Assembly: GCA_000720375.1 (NCBI GenBank)
Contig: JOAA01000011.1
Span: forward strand, 1 to 64,000
Direction of reading: 5' to 3'
DNA from: Rhodococcus rhodnii
GTDB taxonomy: Bacteria > Actinomycetota > Actinomycetes > Mycobacteriales > Pseudonocardiaceae
Length of the DNA: 64,000 nt
The notes below the pieces were generated by a model, which was given only the letters and a program-made list of their open reading frames with translations, was not told the origin of the DNA and searched no databases. Numbering within the stretch: position 1 is the stretch's first letter; each line of letters opens with the position of its first letter. The translations under genes and the position numbers were made by a program. Below, piece by piece: positions 7,558 through 17,665 of this stretch.

Positions 7558-8963
7558 CCCTTGTCCTCCGTTACGCGGCTCGCAGCGACCGGGGCCTGGT
7601 GCGTTCGAACAACCAGGACTCCGTGTACGCGGGACCGCGCCTGCTCGCGCTTGCGGACGGGCTTGGGGGACACGCTGCCGGTGAGGTGGCGAGCAAGGTG
7701 GTTGTCGGCGCGTTGGCGCCGTTGGACGACGACACGCCTGGTGAGGATCTGCTCGGTCCGTTGCGCGATGCCACCGTCGCGGGCAACAACGCGATTTCCG
7801 AGCTGGTCACGACCGATCCCGAACTGGACGGGATGGGCACCACGCTGACGGCGATGTTGTTCGCAGGCAACCGAATCGGCTTGGTGCACGTGGGGGACTC
7901 GCGCGCGTACATGCGCCGCGGGGATCAGTTCTCGCAGATCACACACGACGACACGTTCGTCCAGTCGTTGATCGACGAGGGCCGGATCACCGCCGAGGAG
8001 GCGTCGAGCCATCCACAGCGATCGTTGTTGTTGCGTGCTTTGACCGGCCATGACGTCGAACCGAGTCTGACGGTTCGCGAGGCCCGCGCGGGCGACCGGT
8101 ATCTGCTGTGCTCCGACGGGCTTTCCTCGGTGGTGAGCTTCGAGACGCTGTCCGAGGCGATCGAGATCGAGGATCCGCAGGCTTGCGCCGACCGCATGAT
8201 CGAGTTGGCGTTGAAGGGCGGCGGCCCGGACAACGTGACGGTGATCATCGCCGACGTGGTGGACGTGGACTACGGCGACGACGATCCGATCGTCGGTGGC
8301 GCCGCTGGTGACGGCCGTGAGGACCCGCCTCCGCCGGACTCGTCCGCGTCGCGTGCCGCGGCGATGACCGCGGCGGCGCAGCCACGCCCGGAGCCGCGCA
8401 AGATCGAGCAGCCTGAGCCGGAGGACCCGAAAGCCAAGGGCCGCAAGCGGTTGAAGGTCGCGGCGCTGTCCGTTGTGGTGCTGATGCTGTTGGTCGCGGG
8501 CGCGTTCACGATCCGATACTTCGTGTTGCGCAACTATTACGTGGGGGAAGGAACCGGCGCCTATCGGGGCGAGATCGCGATCTTCCAAGGTGTTCCCGGC
8601 AGCGTGCTGGGTATTCCGTTGCAGCGTGAGGTGCAGGGTTCCTGCGACCCGGCGCTGGACAAGTGCAACAAGCGGTACGTCGATCAGCTCGACGAGGCCG
8701 GCAAGGCGACCGTGCTCGGCGGTAGCAACACTTATGGCAGCCTGAACGAAGCGCGTGAGTTCATAAACCGGCTGCGGACCGAGAACGTCCTCGATCCGTG
8801 TCCCGATGTGATCGCACAGCAGCAACAACGACAGAACCAGTCGGCGACGTCCACGCCGCCGACGGACCCGGCGAACCCTGAGGTGGCACCGAGCGTGCCG
8901 ACTTCGGCGCCGCGTCCCGGTGTGGACTGCCGGCCCGAGCACAACGAGGGTGGCGGCGGCTAA
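7554..8963 (+). CDS. pstP: Membrane PP2C Ser/Thr phosphatase PstP
   Basis: A 469-aa protein that removes phosphate from PknA/PknB substrates and from the kinases. The PPM-type catalytic domain (residues 1-240) has ADGLGGHAAGEVAS, GDSRAYM, LCSDGLS and GGPDNVTVI, supplying the metal-binding aspartates. A linker rich in Pro/Ala leads to one membrane helix (about 303-323) and an extracellular domain of roughly 145 residues containing EIAIFQGVPGSVLG and two Cys pairs. It overlaps fhaB (ATGA) and rodA (TAATG). A second similar gene lies at 15586-16935. Confidence 0.95.
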   Translation: MTLVLRYAARSDRGLVRSNNQDSVYAGPRLLALADGLGGHAAGEVASKVVVGALAPLDDDTPGEDLLGPLRDATVAGNNAISELVTTDPELDGMGTTLTAMLFAGNRIGLVHVGDSRAYMRRGDQFSQITHDDTFVQSLIDEGRITAEEASSHPQRSLLLRALTGHDVEPSLTVREARAGDRYLLCSDGLSSVVSFETLSEAIEIEDPQACADRMIELALKGGGPDNVTVIIADVVDVDYGDDDPIVGGAAGDGREDPPPPDSSASRAAAMTAAAQPRPEPRKIEQPEPEDPKAKGRKRLKVAALSVVVLMLLVAGAFTIRYFVLRNYYVGEGTGAYRGEIAIFQGVPGSVLGIPLQREVQGSCDPALDKCNKRYVDQLDEAGKATVLGGSNTYGSLNEAREFINRLRTENVLDPCPDVIAQQQQRQNQSATSTPPTDPANPEVAPSVPTSAPRPGVDCRPEHNEGGGG

Positions 8964-10450
8964 TGGCGCAACCGGTTCCCGTCGGGGCGGGTCCGGCGAC
9001 GGCGACCGGGCAGGGCAACAACAGCAACCCCGCGATGCAGCCTGTGGCTCCGACGCGGCGGAGCACAGAGTTGTGGATGCTCGCCTTCGCCGCCGCACTC
9101 GTCACCGGCGCGTTGACGCTGGTCTCGATCAACCAGAAGCAAGAGCTGACCATCCAGATCCTCTGGTACGGCCTGGCGTTCATGGCGGCGTTCGCGATCA
9201 CGCACGTCGCGGTGCGCAAGTGGGCGCCGTACGCGGATCCGCTGATCCTGCCGTGTGTGGCGCTGCTGCACGGGTTCGGCCTGGTGATGATCTACCGGAT
9301 CGACCTGGCCAAGGCTGAGCAAGCGCTTGCGCGAGCACGGGAGTACACCGCGTCCGCGCCGAAACAGGTGCTGTGGACGGCGATCTCGCTGGTGCTGTTC
9401 CTCGCCGTGCTCTACATCGTGAAGAACCACCGTGTGCTGGCCAAATACGGCTACACCGCCGGTCTGGTCGGCCTGTTCGCGCTGGCGCTGCCCGCCTTGC
9501 TGCCCTCGAGCCTCTCCGAGGTCAACGGCGCCAAGGTGTGGCTGAAGCTCGGCATCTTCTCCATCCAGCCGGGTGAGTTCGCCAAGATCCTGCTGATGGT
9601 GTTCTTCGCTTCGTTCCTGGTGTCCAAACGCGACTTGTTCATGGTCGCAGGCCGCCGGTTCCTCGGCATGGAACTGCCCAGAGCGCGGGATCTCGGCCCG
9701 ATCCTGGTCGCGTGGGGTGTGGCGATCGGCGTCCTGGTCTTCGAGAAGGACCTCGGCACCTCGCTGCTGATCTTCGGCATCGTGCTCGCGATGCTCTACG
9801 TGGCAACGGAACGCGCCGCGTGGGTGATCATCGGCCTGACGCTGTTCATCGGTGGCGCGCTGATCGCGTTCTCGCTGTTCACCCACGTCCAGCAGCGCGT
9901 GGCGAACTGGCTGACGCCGATGAACAACGAGGTCTACGAGCGGCTCGGCGGCAGCTACCAGATCGCGCAGGGTCTCTTCGGCCTCGGCACCGGCGGCATG
10001 GCCGGGACGGGTCTCGGCGCCGGACGGCCGGACATCGTGCCGGAGGCCAACACCGACTTCATCACCGCGGCGATCGGCGAGGAGCTCGGCTTCATCGGCC
10101 TGACCGCGTTGCTGATGGTGTACATGGTCCTGGCCATGCGCGGACTGCGTAGCGCAGTCGCTGTGCGCGACAGCTTCGGCAAGCTGCTCGGTGGCGGCCT
10201 TTCGTTCGCCATCATCATGCAGCTCTTCGTCGTGGTCGGCGGTGTCACCGCGTTGATCCCGATGACCGGTATCACCACGCCTTTCCTGTCGTACGGCGGT
10301 TCTTCACTGCTGGCGAACTACATCCTCATAGCCCTGCTGTTGCGGATATCCGACGCCGCACGGCGGCCACAGACCGGTTCGCGCCCGCGGCCGGTTCAGC
10401 AGGCACCAATCGCGGAGGCCAGCACGGTGATGGTGGAGCGGCCGTCATGA
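8963..10450 (+). CDS. rodA: SEDS-family peptidoglycan glycosyltransferase RodA
   Basis: A 495-aa polytopic membrane protein with about 12 predicted helices. SEDS hallmarks include the WLKLGIFSIQPGEFAK stretch, VFEKDLGTSLL, and the late GITTPFLSYGGSSLLANY segment. It polymerises lipid II glycan strands during elongation, paired with a class B PBP. Its place between pstP and pbpA, plus operon coupling at both ends, supports RodA rather than FtsW. The Ala/Gly-rich N-terminal tail (about 30 residues) and Pro/Arg-rich C-tail are cytosolic. Confidence 0.93.
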   Translation: MAQPVPVGAGPATATGQGNNSNPAMQPVAPTRRSTELWMLAFAAALVTGALTLVSINQKQELTIQILWYGLAFMAAFAITHVAVRKWAPYADPLILPCVALLHGFGLVMIYRIDLAKAEQALARAREYTASAPKQVLWTAISLVLFLAVLYIVKNHRVLAKYGYTAGLVGLFALALPALLPSSLSEVNGAKVWLKLGIFSIQPGEFAKILLMVFFASFLVSKRDLFMVAGRRFLGMELPRARDLGPILVAWGVAIGVLVFEKDLGTSLLIFGIVLAMLYVATERAAWVIIGLTLFIGGALIAFSLFTHVQQRVANWLTPMNNEVYERLGGSYQIAQGLFGLGTGGMAGTGLGAGRPDIVPEANTDFITAAIGEELGFIGLTALLMVYMVLAMRGLRSAVAVRDSFGKLLGGGLSFAIIMQLFVVVGGVTALIPMTGITTPFLSYGGSSLLANYILIALLLRISDAARRPQTGSRPRPVQQAPIAEASTVMVERPS

Positions 10451-11934
10451 ACACACCTCTTCGCCGGGTCGGGCTGACCATGCTCGTGATGGTCGTGTTG
10501 TTGCTGGCCAACATCACGTACATCCAGATGGTCAAGGCCGACGACTACCGGGCCGACTCGCGCAACCAGCGGGTGCTGTTCGACGAGTACTCCCGTGAGC
10601 GCGGCAAGATCATCTCCAGCGACAACAAGCTGGTCGCGACGGTCACGCCGACCAACGACCGGCTGAAGTTCCTGCGCCAGTACCCGCTCGGCGCGGCGTT
10701 CGCACCGATCACCGGGTACTACTCGGTCCGGTACGGCTCGCGCGCACTGGAGCGCTCAGAGAAGGAGATCCTCGACGGGTCGGATGACCGGCTGTTCGTG
10801 CGCAGGCTCTCGGACCTGATCACCGGCCGCGATCCGCGCGGCGGCAACATCCAGACCACCGTCGACTCACGCATCCAGCAGACCGCGTACGACGCGATGA
10901 CCTCGGCCGGCTACACCGGTGCGGTCGTCGCGATCCGGCCGCAGACCGGCGAGATCCTCGCGATGGTCTCCACGCCGTCCTACGACCCGAACCCGCTGTC
11001 GTCGCACAACGGCGACGAGCAGGAGAAGGCGTGGAGCAGCTACCGGGACGACAAGGCGAAGCCGCTGACCAACCGGGCGATCCAGGAGACCTACCAGCCT
11101 GGCTCGACCTTCAAGCTCGTCGTCACGGCTGCCGCGCTGGAAGACGGCATGACCAAGGACGAGCAGCTCACCGCGGCGCCGAGCGTCAAGCTGCCCGGAA
11201 CACGCGACGCCGACCTGGAGAACTTCGCAGGCAGCCACTGCGGCCCTGGCGACTCGCCGACTGCGTCACTGGAGCTCGCGCTGTCGGTGTCGTGCAACAC
11301 CGCGTTCGCCGAACTGGCCGGCAAGCTGGGCCCGGAAAAGCTGCGTGAGCAGGCCACCAAGTTCGGCATCGGCCAGACCGACCTGCAGATCCCGATGGGA
11401 GTCGCCGAGTCCAACATCGGCCCGCTGCCCGACGCCGCCGCGCTCTACCAGACCGGGATCGGCCAGCGTGATGTCCGGCTGACCCCGTTGCAGGACGCCA
11501 TGATCGTCTCGGCGATCGCCAACGGCGGCACCCTGATGCGCCCGCAACTGGTGCAGAAGGTGCTGGCACCGGACCTCTCGGAGATGTCGAAGAAGTTCGA
11601 CACCGACGAGCTGGGCAGAGCGATGTCCACGTCCAACGCGGCCGCGCTGCGCGACATGATGAAGAAGTCCGAGGACAACACCAGGGGCAACGGCAAGGTC
11701 AACGGGCTGACCATCGCCTCCAAGACCGGAACCGCCGAGCACGGCACCGATCCGAAGAACACCCCGCCGCACGCTTGGTACGTCGCATTCGCGCCTGCGG
11801 ACAACCCACAGATCGCGGTAGCCGTCCTTGTTGAGAATGGCGGTAACCGCGGGCTCGCGGCGACCGGTAGCTCGGTGGCCGCTTCCGTCGGGCGGGCCAC
11901 CATCAACGCGATGCCGGGAATCGGAGGTAGGTGA
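10447..11934 (+). CDS. pbpA: Class B penicillin-binding protein PbpA
   Basis: A 495-aa bitopic transpeptidase: N-terminal membrane helix (about 10-27), a short dimerisation domain, then the penicillin-binding domain. The catalytic motifs are visible in order: SxxK in QPGSTFK, SxN in SVSCNTA, and KTG in SKTGTAEHG. It cross-links peptidoglycan and partners RodA. The ATG overlaps the rodA stop, and its own TGA overlaps the GTG of pknA, giving tight translational coupling. Substrate-level regulation by PknA/B is known for mycobacterial PbpA. Confidence 0.94.
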   Translation: MNTPLRRVGLTMLVMVVLLLANITYIQMVKADDYRADSRNQRVLFDEYSRERGKIISSDNKLVATVTPTNDRLKFLRQYPLGAAFAPITGYYSVRYGSRALERSEKEILDGSDDRLFVRRLSDLITGRDPRGGNIQTTVDSRIQQTAYDAMTSAGYTGAVVAIRPQTGEILAMVSTPSYDPNPLSSHNGDEQEKAWSSYRDDKAKPLTNRAIQETYQPGSTFKLVVTAAALEDGMTKDEQLTAAPSVKLPGTRDADLENFAGSHCGPGDSPTASLELALSVSCNTAFAELAGKLGPEKLREQATKFGIGQTDLQIPMGVAESNIGPLPDAAALYQTGIGQRDVRLTPLQDAMIVSAIANGGTLMRPQLVQKVLAPDLSEMSKKFDTDELGRAMSTSNAAALRDMMKKSEDNTRGNGKVNGLTIASKTGTAEHGTDPKNTPPHAWYVAFAPADNPQIAVAVLVENGGNRGLAATGSSVAASVGRATINAMPGIGGR

Positions 11935-13379
11935 GCATGCTGACGTCGGGGCAGCTGCTTGCCGACCGATATCGGTTGGTGCGGCGCATCGCCGTCGGCG
12001 GCATGGGCGAGGTGTGGGAGGCAGCCGACACGCGGCTGGACCGTGCCGTCGCCGTGAAGGTGCTCAAGCCGGAGCTGTGTGGCGACGCGGAATTCCTGCA
12101 CCGGTTCCGCACCGAGGCGCGGACGATGTCCTCGCTCAACCACCCCGGTATCGCCTCCGTGCACGACTACGGCGAGACAGCAGCGACACCGGATGGCCCG
12201 CAGGACACCGCGTACCTGGTGATGGAACTGGTCGAGGGCGAGCCGCTGGCGACCATCCTGGCCAGGGAGGGCCGGATCAACGCCGACCGCACGCTCGACA
12301 TCCTCGAGCAGGCCGGTAACGCTTTGCAGGCCGCGCACGCTGGCGGTTACGTGCACAGGGACGTCAAACCGGGAAACATCATGATCACCCCGGCCGGCGT
12401 GGTGAAGCTGACCGACTTCGGTATCGCCAAAGCCGCCGACGCGGCGCCGGTGACCAGGTCGGGCATGGTGATGGGCACCGCCCACTACATCGCGCCGGAG
12501 CAGGCACTCGGCCACGACGCCGAGCCAGCCAGCGACGTGTACTCACTGGCCGTGGTCGGCTACGAGTGCCTGATGGGGCACCGGCCGTTCCTGTCGGAGA
12601 ACGCGGTCACGGTGGCGATGATGCACATCCGCGACATCCCGCCGCCGCTGCCACCGGACGTTCCGCCTGGCGCCCGGGCGGTCATCGAGGCCACACTCGT
12701 CAAGGACCCGCGCCAGCGCTACAGCAACGGTGGCGAGTTCGCCGCGGCGGTCGCCGCGGTCCGGGCCGGTCGTCCGCTCCCCACACCGTCGGGGATGGCG
12801 TTGGCGGCCGCGCACCCAGTGACACCTCATGGCACACATCCCGGGACACATCCGGGTATCGCGCCCGTCGGCATGCCCCAGCCGATGGTGCACGGAACTG
12901 GTTCGTTCCCGTTGCCACCTCGCCGGCCGCGTCGCGGCAGCCGGGCATGGCTGTGGACTTTGCTGGCGTTGTTGCTGGTAGCGCTGGTCGTGCTGGCCGT
13001 GTGGGCGGTCCCGAGGCTGACCGGGTCCAGCTCCCGCTCGCCGGGTTCGCCCAATCCGGTCGGCGGCACCGCCACGCAGGCGACCCCCGGGGTCAGCTTC
13101 CCGGCGGACGGTCCGGCATATGGTGAGCCCAGCGGACAGGGCCGGCCGCCCGTGGTTCAGGTGAAAGCCGGGGACCTGCTCGGCCACCCCGCCTCGGAAG
13201 TAGTCGAGCGGTTACGGGAGGCTGGTCTCCAACCGGATGTTCGATCGCTACGGTTGTCGGGCGAACCGTCGCAGGACCTGCGGACGTGCTACGTGACAAG
13301 CGTGCAGCCGATCGGACGAGTGGACCAGGGGTCGAAGGTGACTGTTGAATGCGACCCGGACAGACAGCCACCTGGTTGA
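11931..13379 (+). CDS. pknA: Transmembrane Ser/Thr protein kinase PknA with one PASTA-like domain
   Basis: A 482-aa kinase. The cytosolic catalytic domain (residues about 12-275) has the glycine loop IAVGGMGEV, the VAVKVL lysine, [12 protein letters not shown] (LTDFGIAKA) and APEQ. A Pro/His-rich juxtamembrane segment follows ([11 protein letters not shown]), then a membrane helix (about 340-361) and an extracellular tail that includes a C-terminal PASTA-like domain. Mycobacterial PknA lacks a clear PASTA, so this layout is closer to other actinomycetes. It phosphorylates growth and division proteins together with PknB. GTG start overlapping the pbpA stop. Confidence 0.93.
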   Translation: MSMLTSGQLLADRYRLVRRIAVGGMGEVWEAADTRLDRAVAVKVLKPELCGDAEFLHRFRTEARTMSSLNHPGIASVHDYGETAATPDGPQDTAYLVMELVEGEPLATILAREGRINADRTLDILEQAGNALQAAHAGGYVHRDVKPGNIMITPAGVVKLTDFGIAKAADAAPVTRSGMVMGTAHYIAPEQALGHDAEPASDVYSLAVVGYECLMGHRPFLSENAVTVAMMHIRDIPPPLPPDVPPGARAVIEATLVKDPRQRYSNGGEFAAAVAAVRAGRPLPTPSGMALAAAHPVTPHGTHPGTHPGIAPVGMPQPMVHGTGSFPLPPRRPRRGSRAWLWTLLALLLVALVVLAVWAVPRLTGSSSRSPGSPNPVGGTATQATPGVSFPADGPAYGEPSGQGRPPVVQVKAGDLLGHPASEVVERLREAGLQPDVRSLRLSGEPSQDLRTCYVTSVQPIGRVDQGSKVTVECDPDRQPPG

Positions 13380-13452
13380 AAACGGCCTGGCGGACCGGCA
13401 AGAGCGGGCATGATGGGACCGAGAAGTTGACTAGGAGCGGGACTACGCAGCG

Positions 13453-15432
13453 ATGACGACACCGCGACTGCTCTCCAATCGCTATGAGCTGGGCGAGACG
13501 CTCGGCTATGGCGGCATGTCCGAGGTTCACAAGGGCCGTGACGTTCGGCTCGGTCGTGACGTCGCGGTGAAGGTGCTGCGTGCCGACCTGGCAAGGGACC
13601 CGCAGTTCCAGGAACGGTTCCGGCGCGAGGCCCAGAACGCGGCCGCGCTCAACCACCCCGCGATCGTGGCTGTCTACGACACCGGTGAGACGCGCACGGA
13701 GTACGGCCCGCTGCCGTACATCGTGATGGAGTACGTCGACGGCCGGACCCTGCGCGACATCGTCAAGACCGAAGGGCCGCTGCCCGGCCAGCGCGCCATG
13801 GAGATCATGGCGGACGTCTGCGCGGCGCTGGACTTCTCCCACCGGCACGGCATCGTGCACCGGGACGTCAAGCCGGCCAACGTGATGATCACCAAGACCG
13901 GCGCGGTCAAGGTGATGGACTTCGGTATCGCCCGCGCGGTGCACGACGGCCAGGCGGCCGTCACGCAGACCGCCGCGGTGATCGGCACCGCCCAGTACCT
14001 TTCGCCCGAGCAGGCCCGTGGTGAGGCCGTCGACGCGCGAAGTGACGTCTACGCAACGGGTTGCGTGCTGTTCGAGTTGCTGACCGGCGAGCCGCCGTTC
14101 ACCGGTGACTCCCCTGTCGCCGTCGCCTACCAGCACGTCCGGGAAGACCCGCGCAAGCCGTCGCAGCTCAACTCGCGGGTCAGCCCGCAACTGGACGCGA
14201 TCGTGCTGAAGGCGATGGCCAAAGGTGCGGCCAACCGCTACCAGTCGGCCGCGGAGATGCGGATGGACATCGTCCGCGTGCTGTCCGGGCAACGCCCGTC
14301 CGCGCCGATGGTGATGACCGAAGACGACCGCACCGCGATGCTGGGCCAGCAGACCCGGATCAACGACATCCCGCGCGGCAGACACCGGCCGGACTCGATG
14401 GCCGACGACTACGACAGCTACGACGCGTCGGAAGAAGAGCGGAAACGTAAGCGCCGCAAGGCATGGATGACCGCGTTGATCACCTTGCTGGTGGTCGCGG
14501 TGATCGTACTTGGCATCTGGCTGACGACGAAACTGTTGTCAGGCAACGACTCCGGCTCGCAGTTCGTGGATCTCCCCTCGGTGAAGGGGGCGCAGGAGAA
14601 CCTCGCCCGCAACCAGCTCGAGCAAGCCGGTTTCAAGGTCACCATAGCGAGCGTCAAGTGCGAGCCGCCCGGCCCCGGCCAGGCGGCTCCGTGCCAACCG
14701 GAGGACGTCGGCACGGTCATCCAGCAGGACCCGGCGCCCGGCAAGGTCGAGGCCGGCAAGACGGTCACGCTGACCATCGGCCGCAGTGCGAGCTCGGTGC
14801 AGGTCCCGGACGTGCGCGGGAAGACCAAGGACGACGCCACCAAAGCACTGGCCCAAGCGGGTTTGGTCGCCTCGCCGGATGAGACCACAGAGGACACCAC
14901 CGACTCGAAGCTGATCGGCAAGGTGTCCAGCACCCAGCCGCCGATCGGCGTCGACGTGCCCAAGGGCTCGACGGTCAAGCTGGTCGTGGGCAAGCAGCCC
15001 GCTCAGGTGGACGTGCCGGACGTGGTCAACCAGGACTTCGAGGCCGCCAAGACCAACCTGGAGAACGAGGGCTTCAAGGTCAGCCGCAGCGACGTGGACT
15101 CCGACAAGCCCAAGGGCATCGTGGTCGCGATGAGCCCGAAGAAGGCACGGCCGGGCGCCACGATCACCCTGCAGGTCTCCAAGGGCCAGACGGAGGACCC
15201 GAACCAGATCCAGATGCCCAACCTGGTCGGCAAGAACGAGAACGCCGCCCGCCAGGAACTGCGCAACCTCGGCTGGGAAGGTGACTTCAGAGTCGACCCG
15301 GACGACACCAACGACGTGTCCAAGCTTGGCCAGGTCGCGGAGCAGGACATCCCGCCCGGAACGAAGATCGCCAAGAACCAGACCGTCAACGTGAGAGTGT
15401 TCAGAGACTTCAAACCGGGTAGCACACCCTGA
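13453..15432 (+). CDS. pknB: Transmembrane Ser/Thr protein kinase PknB with four PASTA domains
   Basis: A 659-aa receptor kinase. Catalytic motifs: LGYGGMSEV, VAVKVL, HRDVKPANV, MDFGIAR, and the activation loop TQTAAVIGTAQY with the paired threonines autophosphorylated in this family. A membrane helix spans about 338-360. The outer part is four consecutive PASTA repeats (about 375-650), which bind lipid II or muropeptides. It signals to MurJ/FhaA, CwlM and PbpA. The start ATG has GGAG about 15 bases upstream, and a 73-bp gap separates it from pknA. A small inverted repeat (CACACC/GGTGTG, 15423-15446) overlaps its stop and may attenuate transcription. Confidence 0.96.
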   Translation: MTTPRLLSNRYELGETLGYGGMSEVHKGRDVRLGRDVAVKVLRADLARDPQFQERFRREAQNAAALNHPAIVAVYDTGETRTEYGPLPYIVMEYVDGRTLRDIVKTEGPLPGQRAMEIMADVCAALDFSHRHGIVHRDVKPANVMITKTGAVKVMDFGIARAVHDGQAAVTQTAAVIGTAQYLSPEQARGEAVDARSDVYATGCVLFELLTGEPPFTGDSPVAVAYQHVREDPRKPSQLNSRVSPQLDAIVLKAMAKGAANRYQSAAEMRMDIVRVLSGQRPSAPMVMTEDDRTAMLGQQTRINDIPRGRHRPDSMADDYDSYDASEEERKRKRRKAWMTALITLLVVAVIVLGIWLTTKLLSGNDSGSQFVDLPSVKGAQENLARNQLEQAGFKVTIASVKCEPPGPGQAAPCQPEDVGTVIQQDPAPGKVEAGKTVTLTIGRSASSVQVPDVRGKTKDDATKALAQAGLVASPDETTEDTTDSKLIGKVSSTQPPIGVDVPKGSTVKLVVGKQPAQVDVPDVVNQDFEAAKTNLENEGFKVSRSDVDSDKPKGIVVAMSPKKARPGATITLQVSKGQTEDPNQIQMPNLVGKNENAARQELRNLGWEGDFRVDPDDTNDVSKLGQVAEQDIPPGTKIAKNQTVNVRVFRDFKPGSTP

Positions 15433-15585
15433 CGCCTTGCGGTGTGTGATCCATGGTTTTGTATGTTGTTGCCCCGAGATCTGGCCTGGCGGTACCTGGG
15501 CGCCGCAATGCCCGGAAAGGCGGAAAACAATGGTTGGGCGACTTCGCACAGCACGAGCCGGCTTCATTGAGAGTCCACGCTGGCC

Positions 15586-16935
15586 ATGACCCTTGCGCTG
15601 AAGTACGCGGCACGTAGCGACCGAGGGTTACACCGGTCCAACAACGAGGACTCGGTGTACGCCGGACCGCACCTGCTCGCCATCGCGGACGGGATGGGCG
15701 GGCACGCCGCGGGAGAGGTCGCCAGCAAGGTGGTCATCGCCGCGCTTGCGCCTCTCGACGAGGACGTCCCCGGCGACGACCTGCTCGGCAAGCTGCACGA
15801 GGCAGTTGTCTCGGGTAACGACACGATCGCGGAACTGGTCGATCAGGACCCCGATCTGGAAGGCATGGGGACCACGCTGACCGCGATCCTGTTCGGCGGC
15901 GGCAGGCTCGGCCTGGTGAACATCGGGGACTCCCGTACCTACCTGTTGCGCGACGGGCAGTTCAACCAGATCACCCGGGACGACAGCTTCGTGCAGTCGC
16001 TGCTGGACGAAGGCCGGATCACGCCCGAGGAAGCGCTCACACACCCGCAGCGCTCGCTGGTGCTGCGCGCGTTGGTCGGTCACGAGGTGATCGAGCCGAC
16101 CCTGCAGGTCAGGGAGACCAGAGCGGGCGACCGGTATCTGCTGTGCTCGGACGGGCTGTCGGATGTGGTCGGCTTCGAGAAGCTGGCCGAGACGATGCAG
16201 ATCGCCGACAGGCAGGCGTGCGCGGACAAGATGATCGAGCTCGCGTTGCAGGGCGGTGGTCCGGACAACGTGACGGTGATCGTCGCGGACGTGGTCGACG
16301 AGGAACCGCAACCTCAAGCCACGCAAGCGTTTGAGTCGTCGAACAACCACCTGCACCCGGTCGGCCCGACAACGTCACCGCCGCGGCCGCCGGTCCCGAT
16401 GCCGCCGCAACAGCAACCGCCGCATCAAGCCACGATGCAGCAACCGCCGCAGCCACCGCAGAAGAAGAGAAAGCGCGGCCGCAAGATCGCGATCGTCGTC
16501 GCGATCGCGGTCATCTTCCTCGCGTTGATCGGCGCGGGTATCCGGTATCTCGCGTACACCAACTACTACGTGGGTGTCAGCGACGGTGGGGAGATCGCGA
16601 TCTTCCAAGGCGTCCGCGGCTCGGTGCTCGGCTTCGGACTGCACCGCAAGGTCGAAGGCTCGTGCGCGCCGGCGGACGGCCCGGACTGCCGTCCACTTCG
16701 GATCGAAGACCTCGGCGCGACCAACACGACACGGGCCAACGAGGGCTTCCCGGTCAACGACCTCGAGGCGGCACGGCAGACGATCAACACGTGGCGCCGC
16801 GAGGACCAGCAGCCCGAGCAGCCGGTGAACTGCCCGACGCCGCCGCCAGGGTCCGCGACCAGCACGCCCACCGACGTGCCTTCGTTCCCCGGCGAGACGC
16901 CGCCGCCGGGAAGCAGCACCCAGCCGAACTGCTAG
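15586..16935 (+). CDS. Second membrane PP2C phosphatase, PstP paralogue
   Basis: A 449-aa protein with the same architecture as PstP at 7554-8963. The PPM catalytic domain has IADGMGGHAAGEVASK, GDSRTYLL, LCSDGLSDVV and GGPDNVTVI, followed by a Pro/Gln-rich linker, one membrane helix (about 301-321) and an outer domain with the shared EIAIFQGV-R-GSVLG segment. All metal-binding aspartates are kept, so it should be active. It lies 153 bp after pknB with its own leader region. Keeping two full copies at opposite ends of one kinase cluster is unusual compared with mycobacteria, which have a single pstP. Confidence 0.9.
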   Translation: MTLALKYAARSDRGLHRSNNEDSVYAGPHLLAIADGMGGHAAGEVASKVVIAALAPLDEDVPGDDLLGKLHEAVVSGNDTIAELVDQDPDLEGMGTTLTAILFGGGRLGLVNIGDSRTYLLRDGQFNQITRDDSFVQSLLDEGRITPEEALTHPQRSLVLRALVGHEVIEPTLQVRETRAGDRYLLCSDGLSDVVGFEKLAETMQIADRQACADKMIELALQGGGPDNVTVIVADVVDEEPQPQATQAFESSNNHLHPVGPTTSPPRPPVPMPPQQQPPHQATMQQPPQPPQKKRKRGRKIAIVVAIAVIFLALIGAGIRYLAYTNYYVGVSDGGEIAIFQGVRGSVLGFGLHRKVEGSCAPADGPDCRPLRIEDLGATNTTRANEGFPVNDLEAARQTINTWRREDQQPEQPVNCPTPPPGSATSTPTDVPSFPGETPPPGSSTQPNC

Positions 16936-17573
16936 CGGACCGCGGCGGCCTCGGTGAGCGTGCGCATCCCGCGCTCGAGCTCGGCCACCTTGTGCTCGGG
17001 CACCGGGTGGCCGCAACCGGCCAGCCAGTTCGCCAGCATCCGGTGACCGCCGTCGGTGAGCACCGACTCGGGGTGGAACTGCACGCCTTCGATCGGCAGT
17101 TCGCGGTGCCGCATGCCCATCACGATGCCGCTCTCGGTCTTGCCGGTTACCTCGAACTCGGCCGGAATCGTCTCGGGCAGCACGGTCAGTGAGTGGTAGC
17201 GCGTCGCGGTGAACGGATCCGGCAGCCCGGCAAGCACCCCGGCGCCGTCGTGGTGCACCTGGCTGGTTTTGCCGTGCAGCAACTCCGGCGCCCGGTCGAC
17301 GGTGGCGCCCCACGCGACCCCAATGGCCTGGTGACCGAGGCAGACACCCAGTACCGGAGTCTTCCGCTCGGCGGCCTGCTTGATCAGCTCGATGCTCCGG
17401 CCGGCCCGCTCAGGCGTGCCGGGACCAGGACTGACCAGGACGCCGTCGAACCCGTCAAGCTGGAGCTCAGCGGAGTCGTTGCGAAGTACGACGCACTCCG
17501 CACCCAGCTGGGCCAGGTACTGGACCAGGTTGTAGACGAAGCTGTCGTAGTTGTCGACCACCAGCACGCGCAT
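16932..17573 (-). CDS. pabA: Glutamine amidotransferase subunit of anthranilate/aminodeoxychorismate synthase
   Basis: A 213-aa class-I amidotransferase. Seen: VDNYDSFVYNL at the start, the oxyanion strand VSPGPGTP, the catalytic Cys78 in GVCLGHQAIG, and the His-Glu pair in FHPES. It supplies ammonia from glutamine to the TrpE or PabB chorismate-converting subunit. Which partner is used cannot be told from sequence; no trpE or pabB is nearby. The mycobacterial counterpart at this place is called trpG (Rv0013). It meets the second phosphatase gene tail to tail with a 4-bp overlap. Confidence 0.88.
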   Translation of the reverse strand: MRVLVVDNYDSFVYNLVQYLAQLGAECVVLRNDSAELQLDGFDGVLVSPGPGTPERAGRSIELIKQAAERKTPVLGVCLGHQAIGVAWGATVDRAPELLHGKTSQVHHDGAGVLAGLPDPFTATRYHSLTVLPETIPAEFEVTGKTESGIVMGMRHRELPIEGVQFHPESVLTDGGHRMLANWLAGCGHPVPEHKVAELERGMRTLTEAAAVR

Positions 17574-17665
17574 GCCACCATGCTATTCGGCACCGGCCAC
17601 TGTATTTACCTCACCGAATAAAAGTGGTGCGCCCGTACCACTCTGCCCGTAGGCTGACCGATGTG

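Noticed and set aside
7383..9098. 571-codon minus-strand frame opposite pstP
   Set aside because: Arg-rich shadow frame; the phosphatase on the plus strand has all catalytic motifs.
13093..14385. Minus-strand frame opposite pknB
   Set aside because: Shadow of the kinase and PASTA coding region; no family likeness.
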